Assembly: GCA_937982385.1 (NCBI GenBank)
Contig: CALJMC010000173.1
Location: 1-22,235, forward strand
Reading direction: 5' to 3'
Length of the DNA: 22,235 nucleotides
From: an uncultured Rickettsiales bacterium
GTDB lineage: Bacteria; Pseudomonadota; Alphaproteobacteria; Rickettsiales; UBA998
The translations under genes and the position numbers were made by a program. Position 1 is the stretch's first letter, and each line of letters starts with the position of its first letter. Of this stretch, positions 7,548 through 15,449 are shown one piece after another. The notes under the pieces were generated by a model. That model had not been told where the DNA came from and did no database searches. It worked only from the letters and a program-made list of their open reading frames with translations.

Positions 7548-9026
7548 TTATGCTGCTTTCCCATTTAGGGTTGCGAGCACTTTCTGCGCCACTTCACCAT
7601 CATGATGATGAAGGACTGTGTCACCAATAATTTGTTCAGACTCATGCCCCTTGCCTGCAATCACCAACACATCGCCTTTTTGCAAACCTCTAATTGCATG
7701 GTCAATGGCTGCTGTTCTATCACCAATTTCTGTAGCACCGGGGCAGCCCGCCATCACCTCAGCGCGGATGGTTGCAGGGTCTTCACTGCGCGGATTATCA
7801 TCTGTTATAATAACGACATCAGCATAATCGGCAGCAGCCTTACCCATCACAGGACGTTTTTCTTTATCACGATCACCGCCACAGCCACACACCACATGAA
7901 GCTTATTCTCAGTGTGAGGACGGAGTGCTTGCAACACCTTTTCAAGCGCGCTAGCCGTATGGGCATAATCAGTGAATATCGGCATTCCTTCAGGATGCGT
8001 TCCTACCAAATCAACCCGTCCCGACACACCTTTAAGCTTTGCGAATGCTGCAGTTACGTCATCAAACGACGCGCCCGAATCCATCGCCATGCTTGTAGCA
8101 ACCAACACATTCTTAATTTGGAACTCGCCATAAAGCGGCACAACACCTTGCCAGTTTTGGCCACTGAATGACAGCGCAACTTCCAACCCTTTTTCGGTAG
8201 GTTTTTGCTCCAAAATCGCAATATCATTTTCAGCACCACCAAACGTTACAACGTTGAAATCCTTGCTGGTGAGCTCTGTTTTTAGTGCCGCTACACTCTC
8301 CATATCTCCATTGAGAATCGCCAACCCTTTCGGTGCGAGTAAATCATCAAACAATCGTTTTTTGGCATCAAAATACGCCTCAACAGTCCCATGATAATCA
8401 CCATGGTCACGCCCAAAGGTCGTGAAGGCTGCGGAGCTCACATGCATCCCATCCAAACGATATTGATCTAAGCCGTGACTCGACGCTTCCACCGCGACAT
8501 GCTCAACACCTGCCTCAGCGAGTGCCGCGAGTATCTCAGCCAGCACACCGGCATCAGGCGTAGTATTAGGAAAATCCGGCAAATTATCCGTATGGTCACA
8601 GCGCACACCAAGCGTACCAATAGAGGCTGCCTTATGGCCGGTCAGTTCCCATAATTGTCGCAAGAATTCTGCGGTGGATGTCTTGCCATCTGTACCTGTA
8701 ATTGCAGCAATATAAGCAGGCTGTTTGCCATAAAATACTGCGGCATATTTCGCATAGGCGATACGGGTATCTGCAACACGCAAAATCACTACACCCGCAG
8801 GAATTTGAACGTTTGAAGCATCTGCCACAACAATCGCCACCGCACCTTTTTCGACGGCGCCGGCAATATAATCCTCGCCATTGAGGTGCACACCTTTAAC
8901 CGCCACAAAAACATGCCCCGCACCCACATTACGTGAGTCAGAGGTGATACCTGTAATGGCCACATCGCTATCGCCCGTAATGCGCGCAGCTTCATAGGCG
9001 TGTATTAGATTAGTAAGAGGTCGCAT
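7548..9026 (-). CDS. murE: MurE, UDP-MurNAc-L-Ala-D-Glu:meso-diaminopimelate ligase
   Basis: MurE adds the third stem-peptide residue. The ATG at 9026 gives 492 residues, the usual length; a GTG at 9086 would add 20 residues encoded inside ftsI and is less likely. From the ATG, the ATP loop GTDGKTS is at 111-117 and DNPR at 410-413. DNPR is the signature of enzymes that add meso-diaminopimelate, as opposed to lysine. TSDSR near residue 30 and the AKKRLF stretch holding the likely carbamylated lysine are also present. The gene overlaps the end of ftsI by 17 bases and is followed directly by murF. Confidence 0.97.
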   Translation of the reverse strand: MRPLTNLIHAYEAARITGDSDVAITGITSDSRNVGAGHVFVAVKGVHLNGEDYIAGAVEKGAVAIVVADASNVQIPAGVVILRVADTRIAYAKYAAVFYGKQPAYIAAITGTDGKTSTAEFLRQLWELTGHKAASIGTLGVRCDHTDNLPDFPNTTPDAGVLAEILAALAEAGVEHVAVEASSHGLDQYRLDGMHVSSAAFTTFGRDHGDYHGTVEAYFDAKKRLFDDLLAPKGLAILNGDMESVAALKTELTSKDFNVVTFGGAENDIAILEQKPTEKGLEVALSFSGQNWQGVVPLYGEFQIKNVLVATSMAMDSGASFDDVTAAFAKLKGVSGRVDLVGTHPEGMPIFTDYAHTASALEKVLQALRPHTENKLHVVCGCGGDRDKEKRPVMGKAAADYADVVIITDDNPRSEDPATIRAEVMAGCPGATEIGDRTAAIDHAIRGLQKGDVLVIAGKGHESEQIIGDTVLHHHDGEVAQKVLATLNGKAA

Positions 9027-10878
9027 GGATGGCAGCTTTCTTGCGTCGTGCACGTTCTTTTTTGAGTTTCGCTTCACGGCGAGCACGTTCCCAAATTAAA
9101 TCGACTTCGTCAAGTGTTTCATGTGGCTGAGGGTACATCATCAACATTGGCGCCATCTGCGAAATGATGTTTCCAACCACGGGAGCAGCAATCCACCCAC
9201 CCGTTGCATAACCATAGGTTTTCTTGTTTCCCTTGGGTGAATCGAGCATCACCAACACCAAATATTCAGGCTTTTCCATTGGGAATGCCGCGATGAATGA
9301 GGTGAGCTTTGCATCTTTATCATAACCACCCTTGATAGGTTTTTCAGCCGTACCAGTTTTACCGCCAACCTGATATCCTGCGACAGCTGCTTTACGGCCC
9401 GTGCCATATTGCACAACCGAGCGCATCAGGCGGCGTACATGTTTAGCAGTGCGTTCAGAAATCACTTTCACGCCAGCATCTTTCGGATTGCTCTCACGAT
9501 GTAACAAGGTTGGGCTATGACGACGACCATCCCCAATAAGCGCGCCAATAGCTTGCATCAAATGGAGCGGAGACACCGACATTCCATGACCGTATGAAAT
9601 GGTCATCATGCTGATATCTTCCCAGTTCTTTGGCAATAATGGCGTACTACGTTCTGGCAATTCAATATCAACCTTATCAAACAACCCCAAGTCCTTGAGG
9701 AACTTTTTCTGATTATCCTTACCCACTTCTTGGATCACTTTCACCGTTCCAATATTCGATGAATAGGCAAACACCTCTGGCAAGCTCAAACGACGGTTAT
9801 ATTTATGCGAATCACGAATAGAAAAGCGCGCCTCACGAATTGGATTGCTCACATCATAGGTTTGCTGCATATGGGTTTTGCCATATTCCAAACCCGCTGC
9901 CATGGTGAATGTTTTAAACGTCGAACCCATTTCATAGGCACCTAAAGTCGCATGATTAAAACGGCGCCATTTTTCTGTTTTTGCCGGTTGGTTTGGATTG
10001 AAATCGGGTAGAGACACCATCGACACCATTTCACCGGTAGGAATATGCATCACCATGCCGGTCGCACCAATCGCACTAAATTCATTGACCGCTTTTTGCA
10101 ATTGATTACGCACTAAATCCTGCACACGCACATCAAGCGACAGCTGCAATCCGGCCTCCTGTTTGCTTTTATCGCGCAAACGTTTATCAAAATGGCTTTC
10201 TAAACCAGCCAGCCCATGATTATCAACCCCAACATATCCCAGCACATGCGAGAATAAGTTGCCATGCGGATAAGAGCGCGCATGCTCAGTTTGGAAATAA
10301 AGCCCGGGAACACCAAGCTTGTTCACACGATATTGTTCATCTGGCGATAAATTCCGCTTAAGCCATGCGAAACTTTTGCCATTGGTCAAATGCTTGAGGG
10401 CCAAACGGTAAGACACGCCTTTAAGTTCTTCTGATAAAAGCTGCGCCACTTCCTCAGGCTCTTTAATTTCCTTTGGATTCGCATAAAGAGATGCCGTTTC
10501 CAAGCTGGTCGCTACCACCAAACCATTGCGGTCTGTAATATCAGCACGCGGCAAAATCAACGAAGATCTCTCCATTTCTTTCGTGTCCATGCCAAGCGCC
10601 TTAGGCGTGGCACCCTCAGTCATCAGCGCCATCAGGGATACATCAGCATTTTCTTCAGGCGTCAGCAACTCAGCCATGCCGCGTCCACCAATAGACAACG
10701 TCACGACCTTATAACCAATCGAGGTGAAGCCCAGCATAAACACCAGCGCACAACAGCTCAGCCAAAAACGGCTTTGCTCCATCGTCTGATGAGAAGCACT
10801 GCTCGCAAGCTTAACAGTACGCTTCGCACCTGCATGCTTTTTGGGAGTTGGTTTTGTATTACGTGTGTGTCGAGCCAT
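9010..10878 (-). CDS. ftsI: FtsI (PBP3), septal peptidoglycan transpeptidase
   Basis: FtsI crosslinks septal peptidoglycan in the periplasm as the partner of FtsW. The 622-residue product has a basic cytoplasmic N-terminus (about 1-35), one membrane anchor (about 37-62), a pedestal domain with RADITDRNG at 111-119, and a penicillin-binding domain with STFK at 319-322 (nucleophile Ser319), SSN at 373-375 and KTGT at 507-510. The C-terminal tail is strongly basic (ARREAKLKKERARRKK), which is somewhat unusual. No PASTA domains. The ATG at 10878 lies 16 bases after the ftsL stop. Confidence 0.97.
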   Translation of the reverse strand: MARHTRNTKPTPKKHAGAKRTVKLASSASHQTMEQSRFWLSCCALVFMLGFTSIGYKVVTLSIGGRGMAELLTPEENADVSLMALMTEGATPKALGMDTKEMERSSLILPRADITDRNGLVVATSLETASLYANPKEIKEPEEVAQLLSEELKGVSYRLALKHLTNGKSFAWLKRNLSPDEQYRVNKLGVPGLYFQTEHARSYPHGNLFSHVLGYVGVDNHGLAGLESHFDKRLRDKSKQEAGLQLSLDVRVQDLVRNQLQKAVNEFSAIGATGMVMHIPTGEMVSMVSLPDFNPNQPAKTEKWRRFNHATLGAYEMGSTFKTFTMAAGLEYGKTHMQQTYDVSNPIREARFSIRDSHKYNRRLSLPEVFAYSSNIGTVKVIQEVGKDNQKKFLKDLGLFDKVDIELPERSTPLLPKNWEDISMMTISYGHGMSVSPLHLMQAIGALIGDGRRHSPTLLHRESNPKDAGVKVISERTAKHVRRLMRSVVQYGTGRKAAVAGYQVGGKTGTAEKPIKGGYDKDAKLTSFIAAFPMEKPEYLVLVMLDSPKGNKKTYGYATGGWIAAPVVGNIISQMAPMLMMYPQPHETLDEVDLIWERARREAKLKKERARRKKAAIHATSY

Positions 10879-10894
10879 GTGTCAATTGTGAACC

Positions 10895-11248
10895 TTACTC
10901 AACAACAATGAAATCTAAATCCACATTTTCACCACTCACAGCCATCAACGCATCTGCATCTATGGCATCCACGTCACGCAACGAGGAAAGTGACGCGGGC
11001 TGCATCATCTGCGCAGCGGTTATAGGCTCCAATTTCAAATACTGGCTAGCAAGCTGACGTACACGCTCAGGGCGAGTAAGATAGCTCCATTCCGCTTCCA
11101 ACACATGTACTGCCTGCGATTCTGTCGCCAGTTCACTTTCCAAGCTGGTCACCTGACTTTTCATCTCATGGACCTTGTATTTCACTTTATACAAACCAAG
11201 CACTGCCACAAACACCACACATAACCAAAAGATCGTTGATACACGCAT
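10895..11248 (-). CDS. ftsL: FtsL-like bitopic division protein
   Basis: FtsL forms a membrane subcomplex with FtsB and FtsQ that activates FtsW-FtsI. The 117-residue product has a very short N-terminus, a single hydrophobic segment at about 5-22, and a periplasmic helical stretch from about 25 to 75 (KVHEMKSQVTSLESELATES) suited to a coiled coil. FtsL proteins conserve little sequence, so the call rests on size, topology and position between rsmH and ftsI. The ATG overlaps the rsmH stop by one base (TAATG), indicating translational coupling. Confidence 0.9.
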   Translation of the reverse strand: MRVSTIFWLCVVFVAVLGLYKVKYKVHEMKSQVTSLESELATESQAVHVLEAEWSYLTRPERVRQLASQYLKLEPITAAQMMQPASLSSLRDVDAIDADALMAVSGENVDLDFIVVE

Positions 11249-12213
11249 TACGCATTCCTTTTCTGCATTGCTCTGAGTCGCGCTGACCGAGAACGAGAAT
11301 TAACCTTCATTTCATCACCTGACGGCTTGGCTGGAAAAGGCTTCACCAGCTCAAACCCGAATTGCTTTTGCGCCTCTGGCATCACCAAATGCACCGGCGT
11401 ATGACGCGACTGCCCTTTGACACGCCCCACCTTCGATTTCATAAATTCTTTGACCATCCGGTCTTCTAACGAATGGAACGTCACAACGACCAATCGCCCA
11501 CCCTCTGCTAGCAGGGATTCTGCGCTTTCGAGTGCATTTTCCAACTCATCCAGCTCGCCATTCACATAAATACGGAGTGCTTGGAATGTTTTGGTTGCAG
11601 GATGTTTTTCTGATTTACTCTTCGAACGAATTGCCTTCGCAACAATGTCGGCTAACTGCGCTGTGGTTTCAATCGGAGCCTCAGCACGTGCAATCACAAT
11701 CGCTTTAGCAACACGGCGCGACATGCGCTCCTCACCAAACTGATAAATCACGTCGGCCAGATCGTCTTCTTCCATACGATTAACCACATCAGCGGCAGAT
11801 TCACCTGCCTGTGACATGCGCATATCTAATGGCCCATCACGCATGAACGAAAACCCACGATCAGCCTCATCTATCTGCATAGACGACACACCGATATCGA
11901 GGACAATACCATCCACAGACTCAATGCCATCCTCCGCCAGCAATGTTTTCATTTCACCGAACCGACCAGCAATAAACTGGAAACGCCCATTAGACTCTGC
12001 CTGCAAGATTTCTGCCATTTGCGCTACATTCGGATCACGATCAATGCCAATAATTTTCGCATCCGCCGCTTCCAACAAAGCGCGGCTATATCCACCTGCG
12101 CCGAAGGTTCCGTCCACATAGACCCCACCATCACGCACATCCATTGCAGACAACACTTCTTCCAACAACACAGGCGCATGAGGCGCTTTTACGACAGGTG
12201 CTGCAAGGCTCAT
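11248..12213 (-). CDS. rsmH: RsmH (MraW), 16S rRNA m4C1402 methyltransferase
   Basis: RsmH methylates N4 of C1402 of 16S rRNA using S-adenosylmethionine. The 321-residue product begins with the family hallmark HAPVLLEEVL, followed by the SAM-binding loop DGTFGAGGYSRALL at about 34-47, DIGVSSMQIDEADRGFSF, and VVVTFHSLEDRMVK near the C-terminal third. Length is normal. Its ATG overlaps the mraZ stop by four bases (ATGA), and its own stop overlaps ftsL by one base, the conserved start of a dcw cluster. Confidence 0.97.
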   Translation of the reverse strand: MSLAAPVVKAPHAPVLLEEVLSAMDVRDGGVYVDGTFGAGGYSRALLEAADAKIIGIDRDPNVAQMAEILQAESNGRFQFIAGRFGEMKTLLAEDGIESVDGIVLDIGVSSMQIDEADRGFSFMRDGPLDMRMSQAGESAADVVNRMEEDDLADVIYQFGEERMSRRVAKAIVIARAEAPIETTAQLADIVAKAIRSKSKSEKHPATKTFQALRIYVNGELDELENALESAESLLAEGGRLVVVTFHSLEDRMVKEFMKSKVGRVKGQSRHTPVHLVMPEAQKQFGFELVKPFPAKPSGDEMKVNSRSRSARLRAMQKRNA

Positions 12214-12671
12214 GACTCACCACCATTCTTAGCGCGAAGTTGCCCGCGGCGCTCAAGCGCCGTTTTGCGAGATTCTTTCGCATAAGCGGCATACGCCTTA
12301 GGTTCCCACATCTCAAAGGTTTGCCCTTTCCCGACGAAGACAATCTCCGAGGCAAAACCAGATTCTTCAATTAGTGAGGCAGGCAACATCACGCGCCCCT
12401 CCCCATCAAATGACAACTGCGCAGCACCACCCAAAATGGCAGCAGCAAACGCATCTTTTTCTTCTGAGAATGGGTCAAGCGTTTCAATCCGTTCCGACAT
12501 CATTTCCATACGGCTCATTGAGCACGCCTCAATGCACGGATTGATAAATGACGCATAAGCCACAATCCCATTAAACGCCTCAGACGCAAGCACAGCGCGG
12601 AATGAAGCAGGTACAGAAATACGCCCCTTCTTGTCTATCTTCTTTTCGAATGTGGATAAAAACAATGCCAT
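12210..12671 (-). CDS. mraZ: MraZ, transcriptional regulator of the dcw cluster
   Basis: MraZ is a DNA-binding ring-forming protein of the SpoVT/AbrB-like fold that represses its own dcw promoter in Escherichia coli. The 153-residue product is of normal length. Residues 4-25 (FLSTFEKKIDKKGRISVPASF) form the first MraZ half, and QLSFDGEGRVMLPASLIEESGF the second; each carries the G-R-hydrophobic-P signature. The ATG at 12671 has AAAGGG about 13 bases upstream. A consensus-like promoter and an array of TGG boxes lie directly upstream, which fits autoregulation. Confidence 0.96.
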   Translation of the reverse strand: MALFLSTFEKKIDKKGRISVPASFRAVLASEAFNGIVAYASFINPCIEACSMSRMEMMSERIETLDPFSEEKDAFAAAILGGAAQLSFDGEGRVMLPASLIEESGFASEIVFVGKGQTFEMWEPKAYAAYAKESRKTALERRGQLRAKNGGES

Positions 12672-12691
12672 CTATGCCCGAATTCCCTTTT

Positions 12692-12766
12692 TGGAAATAA
12701 TTGGTTTAACTTGGGTATAGCTGGGATTTTATGGTTTATAGCTGGGATAGTCAAGGATAAACTTGG
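12692..12766 (+). promoter_or_regulatory. Array of eight TGG-type boxes, probable MraZ operator
   Basis: On the plus strand, TGG (or AGG) triplets occur at 12692, 12702, 12712, 12722, 12732, 12743, 12754 (AGG) and 12764, that is every 10-11 bp, about one helical turn. Three are full TGGG (12712, 12722, 12743), and TATAGCTGGGAT occurs twice (12716-12727 and 12737-12748). E. coli MraZ is known to bind TGGGN repeats separated by 5 bases, the same period. The boxes read opposite to mraZ transcription. The outer ones match less well, so the true number of functional boxes may be three to five. Confidence 0.65.
12726..12754 (-). promoter_or_regulatory. dcw cluster promoter (Pmra), sigma70 type
   Basis: Read on the minus strand, TTGACT (12749-12754) and TAAAAT (12726-12731) are exactly 17 bases apart, each a 5/6 match to the -35 and -10 consensus. 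Transcription would start near 12719, about 48 bases before the mraZ ATG. The -10 sits between TGG boxes 4 and 5 and the -35 between boxes 6 and 7, so a bound MraZ ring would block it. Confidence 0.7.
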
Positions 12767-12813
12767 ATTTTTTTCTGTTTTTAAGGAGCAAAAAAGCTGT
12801 TATTTTTCAACCT

Positions 12814-12836
12814 CCTGTCATTCCTACGAAGACAGG
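12814..12836. repeat. REP-like palindrome
   Basis: CCTGTC (12814-12819) and GACAGG (12831-12836) flank ATTCCTACGAA, and the sequence continues GAATTCATC. This is a slightly degenerate form of the widespread extragenic palindrome of the GTCATTCCTGCGAA type; read as protein on the minus strand it gives the familiar LRRNDR. Only one copy is seen in this window. Confidence 0.55.
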
Positions 12837-13150
12837 AATTCATCACATTCGAAGGCACAAAACTCAATTGCACCGACGCCAAAAGGTCGGGCTTGCATTG
12901 CAGAACAAAAACTCCACATACCAACCAATAGATGTGATACTGGTCATGCCACCACCTGTACCCATGGGGTAAGCTGGGCAAATTTATTTAAAACATTTGC
13001 TGAGAAAATATAATGCTCCATCATTACCACCCCACGCGCTATTCGCACAAAAAAACGACGGCCAGATATCTCTGATAGCCAAGGATGCAGCAACACCGAA
13101 CCTAAGAACGGCCATGACGACTTCAGCGCGCGCCCGCTTTATAACGCAAT

Positions 13151-13675
13151 TTATGAACGCAGGGGCAATCGCAACTTAATATCCCCACGGGCATAGAGGC
13201 GCTTATCTTCGTCAGTCATTGGCACCTCAACAAATCCACAATCTTGATAGAGATGCAAGGCGGGTGCTAGCGAACGATTGGAATAAATCGCGATGCCCTC
13301 CGCCCCTAATTGCTTGGCGAGATCTATGGCATGCATCGTCAGCTTGCGACCAATGCCCTTGCCCTGCAACCCCTTCTCCACACCAAACTTCGACATTTCA
13401 AACCAGCCGCCCTCCGCACGTGCCATTTTTTTCAACGCACCAACTCCGACAATACGGTTTTCCATCTCGGCGATAAAAATATGCCCGCCCTTGGCAAGAA
13501 TTACTCCCTCTGGGTCGGCAAAAACTGCCTCATCAATCGCCTCGACGACAAAATATTCCTCAAGCCACGCACGGTTCAAACGCTCAAACGCCGCCTTATC
13601 TTCCGCATTCTCAGGGCGATAGGCCCGCAACTTAATTTCAACAGTAATTGGGCATAGCTCTTGCATAGATGTAGA
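13151..13675 (-). CDS. GNAT family N-acetyltransferase
   Basis: A Gcn5-related acetyltransferase that would move an acetyl group from acetyl-CoA to an unknown amine. The core fold is recognisable: HIFIAEMENRIVGVGAL (strands 2-4), then the acetyl-CoA loop QGKGIGRKL (about residue 101 counting from the ATG at 13666), and YSNRSLAPALHLYQDCGFVEVP, the classic C-terminal motif. Two starts are possible: the ATG at 13666 (171 residues) or a TTG at 13675, which has a better spaced AAGAGG seven bases upstream; the latter is used here. The open frame continues upstream to 13801 but that part overlaps an inverted repeat. It is divergent from the TerB/J gene. The substrate cannot be predicted. Confidence 0.88.
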   Translation of the reverse strand, partial: STSMQELCPITVEIKLRAYRPENAEDKAAFERLNRAWLEEYFVVEAIDEAVFADPEGVILAKGGHIFIAEMENRIVGVGALKKMARAEGGWFEMSKFGVEKGLQGKGIGRKLTMHAIDLAKQLGAEGIAIYSNRSLAPALHLYQDCGFVEVPMTDEDKRLYARGDIKLRLPLRS

Positions 13676-13712
13676 CAATGGGGAACCTCTTCTGGGGTAA
13701 AAATAACAACGA

Positions 13713-13760
13713 AACACAAAATATAGTTGATAAGTAGTAACTTTATCTATATGTTGTGTT
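13713..13760. repeat. 48-base imperfect palindrome in a divergent intergenic region
   Basis: Left arm AACACAA-A-ATATA-gtt-GATAA (13713-13733) pairs with TTATC-TATAT-g-TTGTGTT (13743-13760), with one mismatch, one 3-base bulge and a 9-base loop: 17 of the arm positions pair. It lies between the start codons of the GNAT and TerB/J genes, so it is not a terminator for either. It could be an operator, a foldable leader or a mobile palindrome. Confidence 0.55.
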
Positions 13761-13806
13761 TTCAACTGTATTAAATTGCAGCGAGATATAAGGATTGTCA
13801 AGCATC

Positions 13807-14571
13807 ATGAACAATGCACAACCGCAGGACTTAGCAGAAACACTCTCACATCGCGTGATGGATTGCGTTGATTGGCTCGATAAATTTGGGCGCACATTGC
13901 TGCCCGATACGCCTGTCACAACCAATTTCCGCCGCTACCCGTCCAACTACACCGCAGAAGCGACCATGCAGCAAACTATTTTCGCCTATAGCATTGCCGC
14001 GCTGTCAGTAAAATTGATGCGTGCAGACGGAGACACAAACGAGCGCGAGCGCGCCACATTCAAACAAATATTTGCAACAGATGAGCTGGATGAAACACGG
14101 CTGGCGACGCTTTTGGCCTCTGCGTCCAAAGACACCGCGCCACCTGAACAATATGCCAAACAAATCGCGAACCTCTATATTGATGCACCCGATATGCGCG
14201 TGCAAGTAATGATGCGCCTGTGTAAAATCGCTATTGTTGACGGTCCTGTCACAGTGGAAGAATTCGATTTCCTCGTTACATTGGGAGAAACTTTCTCCAT
14301 CCCTATTTATAAAATCGCTGATTGGTTGGACACGCTCGATGGCCCCACCAAAGGCGATGCCTATTTGCTGCTCAAAGCTGCAAAAAATACAGATGATGAC
14401 GCATTGCAACTTGACTATCGCGAGCGGATGCGCTCATGCCACCCCGATCGCTGGAGCAAAGGCAAACGCTATGCTGAGATGTATCGCCTGGCCAATGCCA
14501 AAGCAGCAGCGATTAATGCAGCCTATCGTTCTGTCACGCGCGCGCGTGAGCTAGGACGAAAGACAGGATAA
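13807..14571 (+). CDS. TerB-like plus J-domain protein (DjlA-like co-chaperone)
   Basis: The ATG at 13807 gives 254 residues; a TTG at 13795 in frame would lie too close to the AAGGA at 13790-13794. Residues about 56-171 form an all-helical TerB/DjlA-type domain, with LMRADGDTNERERATFKQIF and its second half KIAIVDGPVTVEEFDFL showing the paired acidic turns typical of that fold. The C-terminus (about 200-254) is a compact J-domain whose HPD motif is at 212-214, the site that stimulates the ATPase of DnaK. E. coli DjlA has the same TerB-J order behind a membrane anchor; here no anchor is visible, so the protein is probably soluble. It ends at a strong terminator. Confidence 0.87.
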   Translation: MNNAQPQDLAETLSHRVMDCVDWLDKFGRTLLPDTPVTTNFRRYPSNYTAEATMQQTIFAYSIAALSVKLMRADGDTNERERATFKQIFATDELDETRLATLLASASKDTAPPEQYAKQIANLYIDAPDMRVQVMMRLCKIAIVDGPVTVEEFDFLVTLGETFSIPIYKIADWLDTLDGPTKGDAYLLLKAAKNTDDDALQLDYRERMRSCHPDRWSKGKRYAEMYRLANAKAAAINAAYRSVTRARELGRKTG

Positions 14572-14640
14572 CATGAAATTGGGTTGAGCCCCTACATTGA
14601 TATGACGGCTCCCCTGAATATTTGCTTGCCGAGCGACTTG

Positions 14641-14674
14641 CGGGTTTGAGATACGTCTCAAACCCGTCTTTTTA
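14641..14674 (+). terminator. Intrinsic terminator after the TerB/J gene
   Basis: CGGGTTTGAGA (14641-14651) and TCTCAAACCCG (14656-14666) form a perfect 11-bp stem with a 4-base loop, followed by TCTTTTTAT. The T-run is on the plus strand, so it ends transcription of the TerB/J gene 70 bases after its stop. On the minus strand there is no T-run, so the convergent unknown gene is not served. Confidence 0.9.
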
Positions 14675-15373
14675 TCTGAACAAACTTTGTTGCTCTGGTG
14701 CAATGAGCTGACCATGCTGTTCCAACACGCCTGCTAATGCGAGACCTACTTTAACTTGCACAGCCTTGATACGGCTGTCCGTAAGCTTCTCAAGATCCTC
14801 TACGCACAGCGCATCGCCCAACACATTTTTCATCTTTATCTTGCTGAACTTACATATCAAAGGGTAGTTTAAAGTTTCATTGTTATCGATGCGTTTATTC
14901 AACCATTTTTCCAAACGACTTTCAATAATATCTGCAATTTTTCCATGCGCCTCATCATCCAAACTTAACGGCATTTTCTTCACTTCATTCGCACAATATT
15001 GTACGATACCACTCACCGAATGCGCATCATTTCCAGAAGCATTGATAACCATAGTCCGAGGGAGTTGCTGTTCAGCTTTTCCTTGCGCATCTTCAAAATA
15101 TTCCATGAACCGGCTCCATTGCTCTGGTGCAAACTCTGTTTCATATTGCTGATAGCTATCTTTCATGACATCAGGAGTGCATTGCGACAAACTTCTGCCA
15201 TAGCGCGCCATATGCTGCGCTATGGATGCAAACATTCCAGCAGAACTAGATACACAGCTCAAATTGCTTAATACAGCCAAAGAAGGCGCAAACTGTACTT
15301 TCATATAGGCCAACTGCCCGGCCTGCTCAAGCGAGAGTTCTTTTGGCGCTTCTTGATTAACCCACTTATTCAT
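14672..15373 (-). CDS. Unknown 233-residue helical protein
   Basis: I do not recognise this protein. The ATG at 15373 is preferred over a TTG at 15379; neither has a good ribosome binding site. The product is predicted to be mostly helical, has no signal peptide or long hydrophobic segment (the stretch SLAVLSNLSCVSSSAGMFASIAQHM near 32-56 is only mildly hydrophobic), and contains four or five cysteines. Polar stretches such as EQWSRFMEYFEDAQGKAEQQL suggest amphipathic helices. It converges on the TerB/J gene and diverges from the EamA gene 76 bases away. Like the other unknown genes here it stands alone, with no partner in an operon. Confidence 0.78.
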   Translation of the reverse strand: MNKWVNQEAPKELSLEQAGQLAYMKVQFAPSLAVLSNLSCVSSSAGMFASIAQHMARYGRSLSQCTPDVMKDSYQQYETEFAPEQWSRFMEYFEDAQGKAEQQLPRTMVINASGNDAHSVSGIVQYCANEVKKMPLSLDDEAHGKIADIIESRLEKWLNKRIDNNETLNYPLICKFSKIKMKNVLGDALCVEDLEKLTDSRIKAVQVKVGLALAGVLEQHGQLIAPEQQSLFR

Positions 15374-15449
15374 TTTCAACTTGCACTCATCTTTGGTTTA
15401 TGTTCTTGAGCACTATAGCCTATAAACATGACAATTTGATGACGGTGCC

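Larger units (their letters stand above)
12672..13150. other. Gene-free stretch between mraZ and the GNAT gene
   Basis: About 480 bases hold the mraZ promoter and TGG array (to about 12766), a REP-like palindrome at 12814-12836, and then about 310 bases in which I find no convincing gene. Short open frames exist on both strands around 12960-13180, but they lack ribosome binding sites and recognisable products. A small hairpin (CCGAC and GTCGG around 12873-12890) is present. The stretch may include gene remnants. Confidence 0.5.

Noticed and set aside
9027..9086. GTG start that would give MurE 20 more residues
   Set aside because: The extension lies within ftsI and would make MurE longer than usual; the ATG at 9026 gives the normal 492 residues.
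12781..12981. Small minus-strand open frame with LRRNDR
   Set aside because: That peptide is the usual translation of a REP-like palindrome; there is no ribosome binding site or family match.
12960..13180. Short open frames on both strands before the GNAT gene
   Set aside because: No ribosome binding site, no recognisable product, and overlap with the GNAT 3' end; at most a remnant.
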